Shown here piece by piece: positions 11,686-21,631 of a stretch of DNA of 64,000 nt (within the stretch, counting starts at the first letter, position 1; the number at the start of each line of letters is the position of its first letter). Origin of the DNA: Cyanidiococcus yangmingshanensis. Taxonomy: Eukaryota; Rhodophyta; Bangiophyceae; Cyanidiales; Cyanidiaceae. The position numbers and the translations under genes are program-made. The notes under the pieces are model-generated. The model had not been told where the DNA came from. It worked only from the letters and a program-made list of their open reading frames with translations, and ran no database searches. The stretch is from positions 186,001-250,000 of the forward strand of contig VWRR01000004.1 in NCBI GenBank assembly GCA_013995675.1, read 5' to 3'.

Positions 11686-12723
11686 ATGCGCTTCAAGGCA
11701 GTGCTGCGTTTGGAGCGGGTGGCGGAGCTCTTGGGCCTCACAAGCGTGTTGGCCAAGTTTCATCGGCGGATAATTCTACATCTGACACCGTCCACCGATG
11801 ATCGTATCGAATTTATTGTGGCACCTGGTAGTGTGGATATCGGGGCACAGAGCGTGGACTGGGAGCGTGATAGCAACAATATGGCTGTCTGGGCATCTCT
11901 GGAACGAACGCAGTGGTTCTCCGCTTATCAGATAGAGTCAAAAGCCCAGGATCATATCGCACTGGAGCTCGACCCTTCGAGCTTGAACGGGGCGCTGCGT
12001 TCGGCATCCAGAGGGCAGCTTGCACAGTTACGGCTGCGTCGCAAGCTAGGATCCGTGCTCAGTTTAGAGATAGCGCTTCAGGAGGCCTCCACAAGCGAAT
12101 GGGATATCGTTCAAGACATCGCTGTCCAGGTGCTGTCACCGGTCCGGCTGGAGGAGCTCCATGAACCCCCGGTCGAGGCTGGCGCCCGCGGTGTGGTGCT
12201 TCCAAACCCAGAACGACTGTATGCTGCGGCCAAGCGTTTGCGTACGTTCCATCGTCATGGGGACACCGATCCTGGACCTCTTCATGCCTATCTGGAGATC
12301 GCCATGAAGCGAGCGACAGCGCAGACGGCAAATCTGCGTCTCTGGGTTCCAGCGGATACACTTCAAGTCGGCATGACGTTTACCGAGCTTAAAGTGGCCC
12401 TGATTGATGGCGATAGCGACGCTGCGCTTGCTGATACAAGGAATGACGGATCGCAACTCCATCCAGACGTTGGTGGCGGCGAAATGAGCAAACAGACGGC
12501 AAAGGTTCTGGTCCGTGCCTTGGCACGCGCCTTGGAGTCGCATGGTGTCGACCCTCGCCAGACATTCTGTTTCCTTCTGACGAACTGCGTATTACTTCAT
12601 TTCGCCGGTGATGATTTCGAAGTCTCATGTTACGTACCACATTGTCAAGAAGGGGATGAGTTCGCTGTCCGAGACACTCACGGTTTGTTCGCGGAGCCGG
12701 ACCTGAGCGGTGAGGTCCTTTAA
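11686..12723 (+). CDS. HUS1: HUS1, checkpoint clamp (9-1-1) subunit
   Basis: The start at 11686 is chosen because it gives MRFKA, the near-invariant HUS1 opening. The upstream in-frame residues lack homology. The protein (345 aa) follows the HUS1 order: LHLTPSTDDRIEFIV, then VWASLERTQWFSAYQIES, LELDPSSLNGALRSA, LRLRRKLGSVLSLEIAL, IVQDIAVQVLSP with an LQEP-like LHEPP, and a C-terminal half ending DDFEVSCYVPHC, where family members have a 'vsl.yfiPa' end. HUS1 forms the PCNA-like RAD9-RAD1-HUS1 ring loaded at damaged DNA for ATR signalling in the nucleus. It is somewhat longer than animal HUS1 (~280 aa) because of acidic inserts in the second half. Its last ~100 bases overlap a possible convergent gene. 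Confidence 0.88.
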   Translation: MRFKAVLRLERVAELLGLTSVLAKFHRRIILHLTPSTDDRIEFIVAPGSVDIGAQSVDWERDSNNMAVWASLERTQWFSAYQIESKAQDHIALELDPSSLNGALRSASRGQLAQLRLRRKLGSVLSLEIALQEASTSEWDIVQDIAVQVLSPVRLEELHEPPVEAGARGVVLPNPERLYAAAKRLRTFHRHGDTDPGPLHAYLEIAMKRATAQTANLRLWVPADTLQVGMTFTELKVALIDGDSDAALADTRNDGSQLHPDVGGGEMSKQTAKVLVRALARALESHGVDPRQTFCFLLTNCVLLHFAGDDFEVSCYVPHCQEGDEFAVRDTHGLFAEPDLSGEVL

Positions 12724-13027
12724 TCTCTTGAGAAGCGCCTGGTCACGCTCGTGGTGCTGAAGGGGATCATTGGCAAAACGATTGCACGCTGAATCCACAG
12801 AACGGGGACGCAGAACCTTCTATGATGAAGCTTGTGTCCTTAAGGCCGACAAAACCGAACATGAAGCTGATTGCTTTTCGCCTATTTTGATTGTGTTTCG
12901 CATCGGGAGCCCCGTTTTGCTCATCGAACATGAGCAGTTGGAAGCATTGACGCACGCTCGCGTGATCATGCGCAACCAGCGTTTCGAACGTTCGCACCTG
13001 ATCGTCAACGTTAACGAACGCGAGCAT
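12625..13027 (-). CDS. Possible small unknown protein (~133 aa), one +1 shift
   Basis: An ATG at 13027 opens MLAFVNVDDQVRTFETLVAH, and the frame runs to a stop at 12767. Removing one C from a CCCC run near 12798 lets it continue as RSVDSACNRFANDPLQHHER, LLKRLKDLTAQVRLREQTV and a C-terminal WYVT, stopping at 12625. The downstream part looks like an amphipathic or coiled helix. It follows the zinc-finger gene on the same strand after about 110 bases and overlaps the 3' end of HUS1 tail to tail. Family not recognised. Confidence 0.4.
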
Positions 13028-13139
13028 ACGCCGGACCCAGACGCAGGCACACGGTATCTCTCTACCGTCTGCGGGGCAAAGGAAGGAACTTTAGGGTTTG
13101 AAAGCGAGATTCCGTCTGCTGAAAATCCACCTTTGAAAC

Positions 13140-13829
13140 CTAGTTGGACGTTTCGGACGGCCTGCTCTCGATAAGGCCATGAATGCGCTTTCGATGCTGA
13201 TTCAGCTGCGATCGATGCGTGAAAGCGGCTCCACATTGATCACAGGACTGATCCCGGATTCGATCGTGTTGCGCTTTCATGTGTTTCAAGAGACCGCCCT
13301 TGCTGGTGAAGATTCGCCCGCATCCCTCGCGACCACAGACGTAATCTTTCCCTCCGTGCTGGCTATGCGCTGTCCGCAGATGATATTTAAGGCCGTTTCG
13401 GCTGGTGAACTTGGCGCCGCACTTGCCACAGATCCAGTCGAGAGCGTTCTCATGAACGACTCGAATATGCTGTTTGAGGCTGGAATTTGCCGTGAATGTG
13501 TTCCCACAGAGGTCGCAGCGATGATCGCGATGACCCTCGTGAACAGTGCGAATATGGACTGTGAGTGCTCCTTTTTGCGTAAAGCTCGAGCCGCAACGAG
13601 GACAAGAAAAGTCCCGTGCACCCTCGTGCACGGTACGAATATGTGTGGCGCAACTCTGTTTTGTTGTGAAGGTCGCACCACAGCGTTCGCAACGGTAGTC
13701 ACGTCGCCCCTCATGAACGGTCCGAATGTGACGTGTCAACTGAGAGCTCGTTGCAAAGAGCGTTCCGCAGTAGCTGCACTGGTGCGTCTTGCGTGGTTTG
13801 TGAACAGGTGTATGCTTTAGCTTAGGCAT
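13140..13829 (-). CDS. C2H2 zinc-finger protein with seven fingers
   Basis: An intact 229-residue protein made almost wholly of seven C2H2 fingers in tandem: C-x2-C-x12-H-x3/4-H in each, except finger 6, whose cysteines are four apart (CGREGC). The linkers are not the animal TGEKP type but a repeated HEGxRD(Y/F) sequence after HIRTVH, giving a regular spacing of about 29 residues. The N-terminus is basic (MPKLKHTPVHKPRKTHQ). Such an array is expected to bind DNA or 5S RNA in the nucleus. A TFIIIA-like role is possible, but TFIIIA usually has nine fingers and no diagnostic feature decides it. The ATG at 13829 is the first in frame. Confidence 0.88.
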   Translation of the reverse strand: MPKLKHTPVHKPRKTHQCSYCGTLFATSSQLTRHIRTVHEGRRDYRCERCGATFTTKQSCATHIRTVHEGARDFSCPRCGSSFTQKGALTVHIRTVHEGHRDHRCDLCGNTFTANSSLKQHIRVVHENALDWICGKCGAKFTSRNGLKYHLRTAHSQHGGKDYVCGREGCGRIFTSKGGLLKHMKAQHDRIRDQSCDQCGAAFTHRSQLNQHRKRIHGLIESRPSETSN

Positions 13830-13970
13830 AGGCGGGTCGAGACCCGCGTTTGGTTAAAAACCAGTCGGGTAAAGGGCAAAACTGCAGAAGGTGCACGTAG
13901 GCAGCGCCCGGGCTTCAGCGATAGCATTTTGGCGCACGCATCTGGTGAGACGCGTCCCGGGACGCGGGAA

Positions 13971-14084
13971 CGCGAACACGAGAACTGAATATGGTATAAA
14001 CTTGGATATCTGTCATCCGGCGCTTGGATGGCCTTGGCTTCGGCGCGCGAACACGAGAACTGAATATGGTATCAATTTGGATAT
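13971..14084. repeat. Pair of ~39-bp direct repeats, 75-bp spacing
   Basis: The sequence beginning cgcgaacacgagaactgaat occurs at 13971 and again at 14046, each copy about 39 bases and extending through a shared 'ttggatat' end with about two mismatches. It lies just upstream of the zinc-finger gene start, in a region with no recognised protein. It might be regulatory or a remnant of a local duplication. Confidence 0.8.
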
Positions 14085-14299
14085 TAAGAACAGCCGCGTC
14101 GATGCCGCCAGCGCGATCGCCATCGCTCGCGGTCGATTCGGACAGACACGCTCGTCCACTTGGGGTTCCTTGGCAAGCGTTCCCCTCATTTGATGCAGCG
14201 AAGACACCGTTGGCAAACATAAACCGGGTTGGTCGGTATATAAGCAAAATGTTTCCGGATGTTCATGAACCTCAGCAAGTGCGCGTCAAGCCATCATCG

Positions 14300-15160
14300 T
14301 CAGCTGTTCGCCGGTTTACGCGCCCGAAAGTAGACCGAACTGGGGATCGCGTCAAGTCCTTCTATTGGGGCCATTGCGATACACACAATGCCTTCAATGC
14401 CGTTAGGCCAAGGCCAATTCCGTGGCGCCCTGAGTAACTCCGTTAAGGTGCGTCGGACGTACTGGCACGGGCTTTGATCATCCGTCATATCCGGAGCAAA
14501 AAAGGCTCTGTGGCTGCAGACCAGACCACCATCTGCCCTGCGGTCTACAGAGGGCAGATTCGTGAGCAGGTGCTGCATTCGAGGGAATCGGTTTGTCAGC
14601 GTCGTGATCGCTGCAGGTGTTACGTACGGCGGTCGATCAATCGCACCGTCGCTCCAGTCTGTTGCTCCATCGGGCCCTGTCACAAACAAGAGTACTGCCT
14701 CTACCGTATCGTTCTGGCTCGGCAATGCCTGTATCGCGCGGGCTATCTCGGTCGCACCAACGACCAAATCGTTCTCCTCGAGCGACGGGTACGATGCCCA
14801 TTCCGCAATCGAAGAACTCGGGCTATGCACGATTTCTGCCCTGCATGGGATCACCTGAGCCTCGAAAAAGCCCAGAGGTGGTGGTAATTGGTGGACAATC
14901 TGCCTCATATACCGATGATGCGTGATGTGGAACACCGTCTCCGTATGCGTGCCACAGGTATGTGGAATGTAGTTTTCCAACGCTGCGCAGTTCACGCCGG
15001 TACCCCCGGCCTGCAGCACCCAACGACACCGCGGCAAGTCCATACCAAACGCCGTACATGCATCAACCGAGTCGCCTTGGAACCGGACTCGTTGGGTGAA
15101 ATCGAGCCAGTCTACCTGAGTGCGAGCGGCGTCTGCAAACATGTCCTTGACGGCACTCAT
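14300..15160 (-). CDS. Cyclase-family (kynurenine formamidase-like) metal-dependent hydrolase
   Basis: An intact protein of 286 residues from the ATG at 15160. The key motif is NYIPHTCGTHTETVFHIT, matching the HxGTHxE/D metal-binding signature of the cyclase/formamidase fold. Downstream come EAVLLFVTG, DRPPYVTPAAITTL, HLLTNLPSVDRRADGGLVCS with the following HRAFF, and a C-terminal ITEL-type segment (LTELLRAPRNWPWPNGIEGI). This is the order I know from a bacterial subgroup of the family (notably in Bacteroidetes) rather than from eukaryotic kynurenine formamidases. The substrate is unknown. The frame stays open upstream of the ATG through a hydrophobic stretch (VVLGSLLLGVGQVG), so a longer N-terminus is possible. 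No targeting peptide is clear. Confidence 0.72.
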   Translation of the reverse strand: MSAVKDMFADAARTQVDWLDFTQRVRFQGDSVDACTAFGMDLPRCRWVLQAGGTGVNCAALENYIPHTCGTHTETVFHITHHRYMRQIVHQLPPPLGFFEAQVIPCRAEIVHSPSSSIAEWASYPSLEENDLVVGATEIARAIQALPSQNDTVEAVLLFVTGPDGATDWSDGAIDRPPYVTPAAITTLTNRFPRMQHLLTNLPSVDRRADGGLVCSHRAFFAPDMTDDQSPCQYVRRTLTELLRAPRNWPWPNGIEGIVCIAMAPIEGLDAIPSSVYFRARKPANS

Positions 15161-15827
15161 TCCGACTTGGCCAACGCCTAGCAACAGCGACCCAAGCACA
15201 ACAATAGAAACTCTATATAATTACAGACCGTGCAGAACCAGCAAGCGAAAGACCCATACGAAGACAAAACTGCGCTTGAAAAACGGTGAGACCTCGCAGC
15301 GTGACGTGAGCCCAAACCCGGCTCTTTAAGCTTGTTTCCGCAAGTTACGCTGCCTTCAGAAAACCAGGCAACTCGGAGGTGCGTCGAACTCGGCTCTATG
15401 AAAACATATTTGAAGCGGATAGTGTTCAATAAAGCGGTCTCTACGCGGAACTTGCAGATACGCACGTGAGCAGTGCATGCGGCCCGGAAAACGAGCAGGG
15501 GCGGTTTCTCCCATGGCACCATCCAGTCCAGTTTCATCCCTATGAGTCTATTTATAAACAATTTTGTACCATTCTGTGCGTCCATGCGTGTTCGGCCGCG
15601 ATCCCGACTGCAACGGGTCTGAAACGTGCTCGATGAGCACAACATTCGCCCTACATCATTTCGTTGTTGTTGTTGTTGTTGCTCGGACGCGCTCGAGAAA
15701 GCCAGCCCAGTCAAGGGATAGATTTGTATCGTGTTTGACTCGTGTTTTTGACTTCTTAAAAGTAGCGTTCAGCGAGGAAACTCCAAGTGCTGTGAGGTAC
15801 ACAGAAAACGGTGTCCGACCATTCAGT
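15161..15827. other. Divergent intergenic region with a (GTT)n microsatellite
   Basis: Holds the promoters of the cyclase gene and the Nab3-like gene. A GTT/TTG trinucleotide tract (six to seven units) lies at about 15662-15681, roughly 150 bases before the plus-strand start, so probably in or near its 5' UTR. Confidence 0.55.
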
Positions 15828-18246
15828 ATGCCACGCACGCGTCGCCAACTCGCGCAAGTCGATGATGGTGAGGATCAAGCTTCCCAAGTCCGAGATGCCG
15901 CTGAGGTGAATGTCCACAAGGACGACCAGAACACCACTGATACACCAGAGCTGCCAACGACACCGCAACCAGGAGCTGTCGATCTGATGCCGGAACGGCC
16001 AACGTCGTTTTCGTCCGTTGCAGAGTCCCAGGGCGACGCCTTGGTGCCCGCTGCACGCGTGTCCGTCGAATTCGCCGCCGAGGCGCTGTCCAAGAAGGAC
16101 AAGGGGCAGGCACTGACTGGGCAAGTCGTGGCCTCAGTTTCGTTTGCTGAGCAGTCGTTGGGCAACGACACCGCAACAAGCGCGACAGCTAGCCCGCCAT
16201 TGTCCCATGCCGATCACATGGATACGAAGGCTGTGAAGCCAGCGGGGGACGTCCAGGTTGACGCATCGTCGAAGACGTTAGGGCCGACGCCTGAACACGA
16301 AACCAGCTCCTCGCAGACGATGAGTATGCCGACGATTCCAAACACAGCAGATGATGACATCAAGGCTGACCATGCCTCGACTTGTTCGGATCTTCAAGCG
16401 CCCCAACAAGCCGAACAGGACCAGCGCTGGCTTGGCGATACACAAGAACGGTCGCCGGTCCCGCCGCCCGCCGCTGACGACGATGACGACGATGACGACA
16501 TCAAGGAAGGCGAGGACGAGAGCACTGACCACGGTGACTTGTTGGACGATGATAACCTTCCGCCAGTAGTTCGGCGCAAGCGTCTCAAGCTTGCTTCAGC
16601 AGATTCAGATGAAGCGACTAGTGTCCCGACACAGACGACCAACGCTGAACTTGTCGCATCCGAGGCGGAAGCATCGATCGAGTCGCTGGTGAGCACCATT
16701 CCGCGCCGCACCAAGACGGTTGGGCCCTCGGCGGAAGCTGCCTCAACATCGCGCGACCCGCAGGATCAGGAGCACGCGGATCACTCCGACGAGCATCCTC
16801 AAGACGCAGACCCAATCTCGGAGGCGAAGGAAGGGCTCGATGACGAACAGCCTGTGACCTCTGCACCACCGTCAGAAGGGGTCAGCGAATCATGGAGTCC
16901 TGCAGAACAAGACGACTCCGATAAACTCCGTCCAGCCATGAGTCTCAAGGAAGCGGCCGAGTATTTGCAAACGCTGCCTCGACGTCACCCTGAGAGCACC
17001 AATGATGCTCGTTTGTTCATTGGGAACTTGGCATCCGAGAGCACCAGCCAAGTAGAATTATTAAGCATTTTCTCCAAGTACGGACGTATTATGGAACAAC
17101 CGCTCATGCTCCGCTCGTACGCTTTTATCCAATATGATTGTCCTGAATCGACACAGCTTGCGATTCGCTACGAACAGGGACGTCTGATTGGCGGTCGACA
17201 TCTGGACCTCAGTGTGGCCTCTGGCCGTCGAGGAAGCGGCTCCAGCAGCAACGCCAATGCCAACGACAGTCATCATCTCGGTAGCGCTGGATCTGGACCA
17301 GAGGGCAAAAGAGCTGCTTCCAACCAGGGTATGAATCGGAGAAAACGCGATGCAAGCACCATGGACATGGGCGGTCCGCGTCCACCTCCCAGACCAGGCG
17401 CTCCTTACGTACGCATTCTGGTCATCGGGACAACGTCCCGTCCAATGGCCCATGCCATGCAGAATGTGATTCGTAGTCTCGGCATCTCCACCGATGTGGC
17501 GTACATTTTTTCCACCCATTTGGGGACTGCCCTCAAAGAGGCGTATGCGCAGTGCGTTCGTTACATGATTGTGGTGACCAGCAAAGATGCATCCAAAGGC
17601 GCTTGTTCGTTGCGTACTTACGAAAAGACTGGTTACGAACATGCCGGTGGTGGTAACATCATGCCCTTCCATGAAGCACTCGCGATCATTTTCCGCGAGG
17701 AGCGCATCAACCTGCCGGTGCCTCCTGCTGCCTACACGGTGGCTGCTGCTGCTGCTGCCGCCACCACCACCATGTCTCTCCCGTCAGCCGGTGGTGGTGA
17801 TGCCACCAACATGCCCACTACATTGCCCGGCGCGGCGCCAGGTATGACGTCCGCACCCGCCACAATAGCCGCAACGACACCATATGGGTACCCGAACCCC
17901 ATGGTTTCCGCGCCTGGTCCGATGCCCTACCCGTTTGCATCGATGCCACCCGGTTATCTGTATGGTCCGCCGCCACCGTCGGCACCAAACGCCTCCGCTG
18001 GTGTATCCGTTCAGCGTGGTTATCATCCGGGGTACATGGCTGGACTGCCACCGGCTGGCATTCAATCCACCGATGATGCATCCTCAGCATACACAGGTTT
18101 CTGGGAACGCCTCGTACGCTCCAAGCCAGGGGTCTGCGGCGCCGCCAGGAGCAGATATGAACCAAGTCAAGCAGCTGCTTGCCACGTTGCAACAGTTCCA
18201 GCAGCGGAATGCTTCTGCTAGAAATAGCGGTGGTAACCCTCTGTAA
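15828..18246 (+). CDS. Nab3-like nuclear RNA-binding protein (RRM plus NCOA5-type domain)
   Basis: Start at 15828 (MPRTRRQLAQVDDGEDQ), as upstream in-frame sequence is UTR-like. An acidic, disordered N-terminus with a D/E run precedes one RRM (RLFIGNLASES, then a degenerate RNP1 around YAFIQYDCPESTQLAI, ending GGRHLDLSVASGRR). Next is a domain starting YVRILVIGTTSRPMAHAMQN with an anticodon-binding-like alternation of strands and helices, then Ala and Pro/Gly/Met-rich segments. The frame shifts near 18057 (one extra G), after which the tail reads FNPPMMHPQHTQVSGNASYA and ends with MNQVKQLLATLQQFQQRN. Acidic N-terminus, RRM and a Q-rich helical tail are the layout of yeast Nab3, a partner in Nrd1-dependent transcription termination. 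Orthology is inference; NCOA5-like proteins are the alternative. Confidence 0.62.
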
Positions 18247-18280
18247 CGACAAGTTGACGACAGTCAAGGTGCAAGTCCTC

Positions 18281-18544
18281 TCACTTGGATCGTAAACGGC
18301 GTTGATTGGCGACGACTTCCTTCCAGAGTGCGGCGACCTCTGCGAGTACTTGAGGGTCTTCGATTTCCCCTCGTCTTCCCATTCGAACCAGATTCTTCAG
18401 AACACTCAGACGAAAGTTTGCAATGTACGCCTTTTCATAGCTCGAGAGGTTTTCCCAGTGAAGAAAGTCTTTGCACTGAGGCGGTGGCTGCTCCACTGCA
18501 CAAGGAGCTCGTGTCCACCAGCTTCGCAACCTGAGACCAAACAT
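18281..18544 (-). CDS. Small unknown protein with mitochondrial-type presequence
   Basis: An intact 87-residue frame with an ATG at 18544. The N-terminus MFGLRLRSWWTRAPC is basic, lacks acids and is amphipathic, like a mitochondrial presequence. The rest (FLHWENLSSYEKAYIANFRL, then SVLKNLVRMGRRGEIEDPQV and a C-terminal helix with WKEVVANQRRL) is strongly protein-like and helical. It could be a small mitochondrial complex subunit or assembly factor, but I do not recognise it. It is tail-to-tail with the Nab3-like gene, 35 bases apart. A longer N-terminus joined through a GG run near 18535 cannot be excluded. Confidence 0.55.
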   Translation of the reverse strand: MFGLRLRSWWTRAPCAVEQPPPQCKDFLHWENLSSYEKAYIANFRLSVLKNLVRMGRRGEIEDPQVLAEVAALWKEVVANQRRLRSK

Positions 18545-19029
18545 TCGTCCAGTAACTCTTCAGCATCAAATACGACACCAGAAACGTATCTTCAGCACAG
18601 TGCCTAGCGCTTACTGATGAACGATGGGTGCACTTGATAGCAGCTGAGGTAGCGCATGCTGCGGAGCGAACCGAAAAGGACAAGACCATTTCGAAAGCCA
18701 TTAGGCATCGTTCTGCCGCGGATGTGTGTTGAAAGATGCGACCGACGTCGAGCACTTTATCAAGGTCCGAGTCTCCTGTTTTGTATATGGACTGGGGTAG
18801 GGAGTCGATTCGATGAGCGCGGACGGTGGTGCTTGGCTTCTGTTCAGAGCGTCCCGCGGAGAAACGGAGTCAAGTTGCTGGCGAGCAGCACTAGCGAGAC
18901 GACTTTGATCCAGGTGCTGCTCACGCCTTTGGGGTACGTTACCAGCGCCTGTGGCCTCTTTATGGTTGCAGTCGAGAGACAAAGAGCTTTGTTCAAACCG
19001 AACACGAGTATCGGAAATAGATCAAGTTC

Positions 19030-19926
19030 GTTTACCAACTTCGATGACGGCAGGGTACCGACACGAAACGGAACGTGCTGCTTACGATGAGCTCCTCCGC
19101 CACCAGGTGCGTCCTTTTGCCACTACATCCAATCGACTTGGATAGTTTGGAATCAATCTACGCATCTGATTATGGCTGCGGAGTATGTCGCGTGGTTGGA
19201 GCGAGCTCTCGAGGCCAAGTTCGCTACTGCGTTGCGTTGGATCGGTCTGCTCTCGAGCACGAGCCTCTACGCGGAGGCACCAGACGCTTGGCTTGATGAA
19301 AGCGCTCCGTTGGACTTGTCCAAAGAGAAAATGGCTGGACTCTGGCGAGCCGAAGTGCGCACAGCAGAGCTTGCTCGCACCTTGGGTATCCAGCTCGCTG
19401 TATTTCGTTTGGGAGCAGTTTACGGCCCGATTCCAGCTGGTATGCGTGGTCGACGTGGATGGACCCGTCGCAGTGTGCTGGACACCCTACCCGATGATAG
19501 AAAACATGGCGAAGAGAGCAATGCTTCCAGGTCGGCCGTTGAACAAGCTAGTGAATCGAATTCATGTGGGTGATGCAGCCCACCTGTTGCTAGCCGGACT
19601 CGGCCGTGGCATCCAAGGCGTCTATAATCTGGTGGACGACGAGCCAGCAACACGTTCCCTAGTAGAGGCTTATGCAAAACAATGTCAGGCAAATGAGCGA
19701 TCAACGAGAGCGTATACAAACTGGGACTGCTGCTCGCTTGAGACAGGTCCCTGGGGCAAGCGAGCTCATCCAAGGCGGCAAACGAATTTGCAACAACAGC
19801 GCAAAGATGGAACTACTTGGTGGCCGCTCGACATTGTGGTTCCCCAGTTATCGCGATGGTATCCAGGCGATCGCAGCAGGCGACTCTTTTCCGTTTCTCC
19901 CAGAGCAAAACTTTCAAGACGGATAG
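19030..19926 (+). CDS. Second YeeZ-like SDR protein, split by four +1 shifts
   Basis: Homology to the family of the gene at 2155 passes through four frame changes: AYDELLRHQ then CVLLPLHPIDLDSLESIYAS, then YVAWLERALEAKFATALRWI and GLLSSTSLYAEAPDAWLDES and AVFRLGAVYGP, then NRIHVGDAAHLLLAGLGRG and YNLVDDEPATRS, then IQGGKRICNNSAKMELLGG and FPSYRDGIQAI. The changes near 19110, 19163, 19487 and 19729 are each repaired by removing one base from a GG, GG, CCC or GGG run. The last third (NRIHV.D, NLVDDEP, GKR..N) is typical of YeeZ-type epimerase-like proteins. The N-terminal glycine motif is not resolved, so the start is approximate and may lie near 18.8 kb. It could be a true pseudogene, but the uniform shift type argues for consensus error. 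Confidence 0.6.
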
Positions 19927-21631
19927 AATTTCGTCATCCTTGGTCATGCTTTTTTTATCATCATCACCATCGGGACGATCGAAGAGGCGGTCGACTGACG
20001 AAGACAAGTGGATGCAGCGACCTGCAATGCCAGCGCTGTGCTCGACTTTGACAACCATCTACCAAGTTGATGATGCGAAGAAGTCATGAATGCCAGCAGA
20101 GACGTAGTGCGAGGAGGCCGCTCGCAACGCGATGCGTACACAACATCGCGTCTGTTCGTTGTCTCAATGGTAGCGTTTGGAGCCGACCTCGAGTTCCCAC
20201 ATCCATTGAGAGCAAGCTTTTAGAATCCAGTTAGCAAGCGTCATGCTAGCGTCGATGCAAACACATTGTCGTGTGTCGATCAGCCCGTAATCCGCTTGCA
20301 AGAATAAATCATGAACACGAGTCAACGGTGCGTCGTTATTTTGGGCAGCGTCACCGCGTTACAAGTGTTCAACAGTTCTTCGCAGACCAATTTGTCTTTA
20401 GATGGTCTCAGAGTCACCTTCCTGACACGTCGGAAGTGATCAAAAACAGCAACATTGGTATCGCTCTGGATCAGGATGCAGATCCGTAATGACCTGCAGC
20501 GTCTCGGGCAGTTCCTCATATCTGGAGCTTGTCGTCGCCGCAACTGGCACCTTGCGCGATCACTGACTTTATCCAAGATGGCTGGAGTTTAATCGGGGGA
20601 AGCTGGTGTACTCAGCAGGCTGTTGATGCCACTAAAAACAGGCTCGCTCTTATGATGATCCCGTCTCAGAACTGTACAACGACCTGTCTGTAGATTCTGT
20701 GTAGGCGTTAGCGTAGCATTTGACTCGTGCACAAATGGCAGCAATCACGTTACCATCAAGTTGCTCGTTGAATGACTTGCATCCCACCAGGAATTCATGT
20801 TGATTGAATAACCCGGTCAATGCTGCTGAGAAACCCGAGACTGGATTTGGGGAGCGCTTTTCAGCAGGTTTTAAGAAGCTGTGCGTTTCAGTGTCCGCTC
20901 AGAGAGACTGGCCGCCAGATCGAGCATGAACCTGAATTGTGTCGAATAGAGCTCCGAGATCCCAGCAGCAGCATAGACTCATGAAACGAACAAGAGGCAG
21001 TTTGGGGTCGCCAACAGGTCCACGCAAATGTTTTCGTCGCATAAAGTCAGCAACCATAAGAGAATGAAATCCACATTCAGCATATATGTCTTGGCATGGG
21101 CGTTGATATTCAGTACGCTCGTCAACCATTCTACAAGGTGCCTGGGTCGTGTGGCCTTCAAGAAGGGTCCCATAAAGTTTGCGGATACGGACGAGTCGCC
21201 CATGCGATGTATGCGAGAGTCACTCGAACTCGAACCCTGAAATAGGAAAATTAGCGGTTCATCCAGCCTGCCCGCTACTAATTGAGCAGCCACTCTTTGA
21301 ACTTGAGACATCAAGTCGCTGTTGGTCAAGAGCTGCCTTGAGTTATTCTTTGTACAGAACTCTATGAAAACTGCGCACAGCACAGAAAGCTTGACTGGGC
21401 TGCTGTATCGCCTGCAACGCCGGTTCGATTCCTTTCCTGAGAGCCACTCAAACCTTAACCTTCCTCTTGAGACAAGTTATATTCAGATCATCGCTGTTGG
21501 ACGAGAGCAGACGCGAACGCAAACGCCCAACCCGCTGCTCTACGAACGTTCACGGTGGTTGTCGGCAACAGGGGCGAGCTGCAGCCGTACACTCGGTTTC
21601 GGTTTGCGACGTTGGCTGGGTCTGTCGCCCC
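19927..21631. other. ~1.7 kb without a recognised gene; one weak minus-strand frame
   Basis: The best candidate is a minus-strand frame at 20979-21311 (MSQVQRVAAQLVAGRLDEPL, with a hydrophobic segment NVDFILLWLLTLC), about 110 aa, of unknown family and uncertain reality. No RNA gene, repeat or mobile element was seen in the rest. Confidence 0.35.

Noticed and set aside
13179-13820. 213-codon plus-strand frame at 13.2-13.8 kb
   Set aside because: It is the exact antisense of the zinc-finger array; its periodic Cys pattern merely mirrors the finger repeat.
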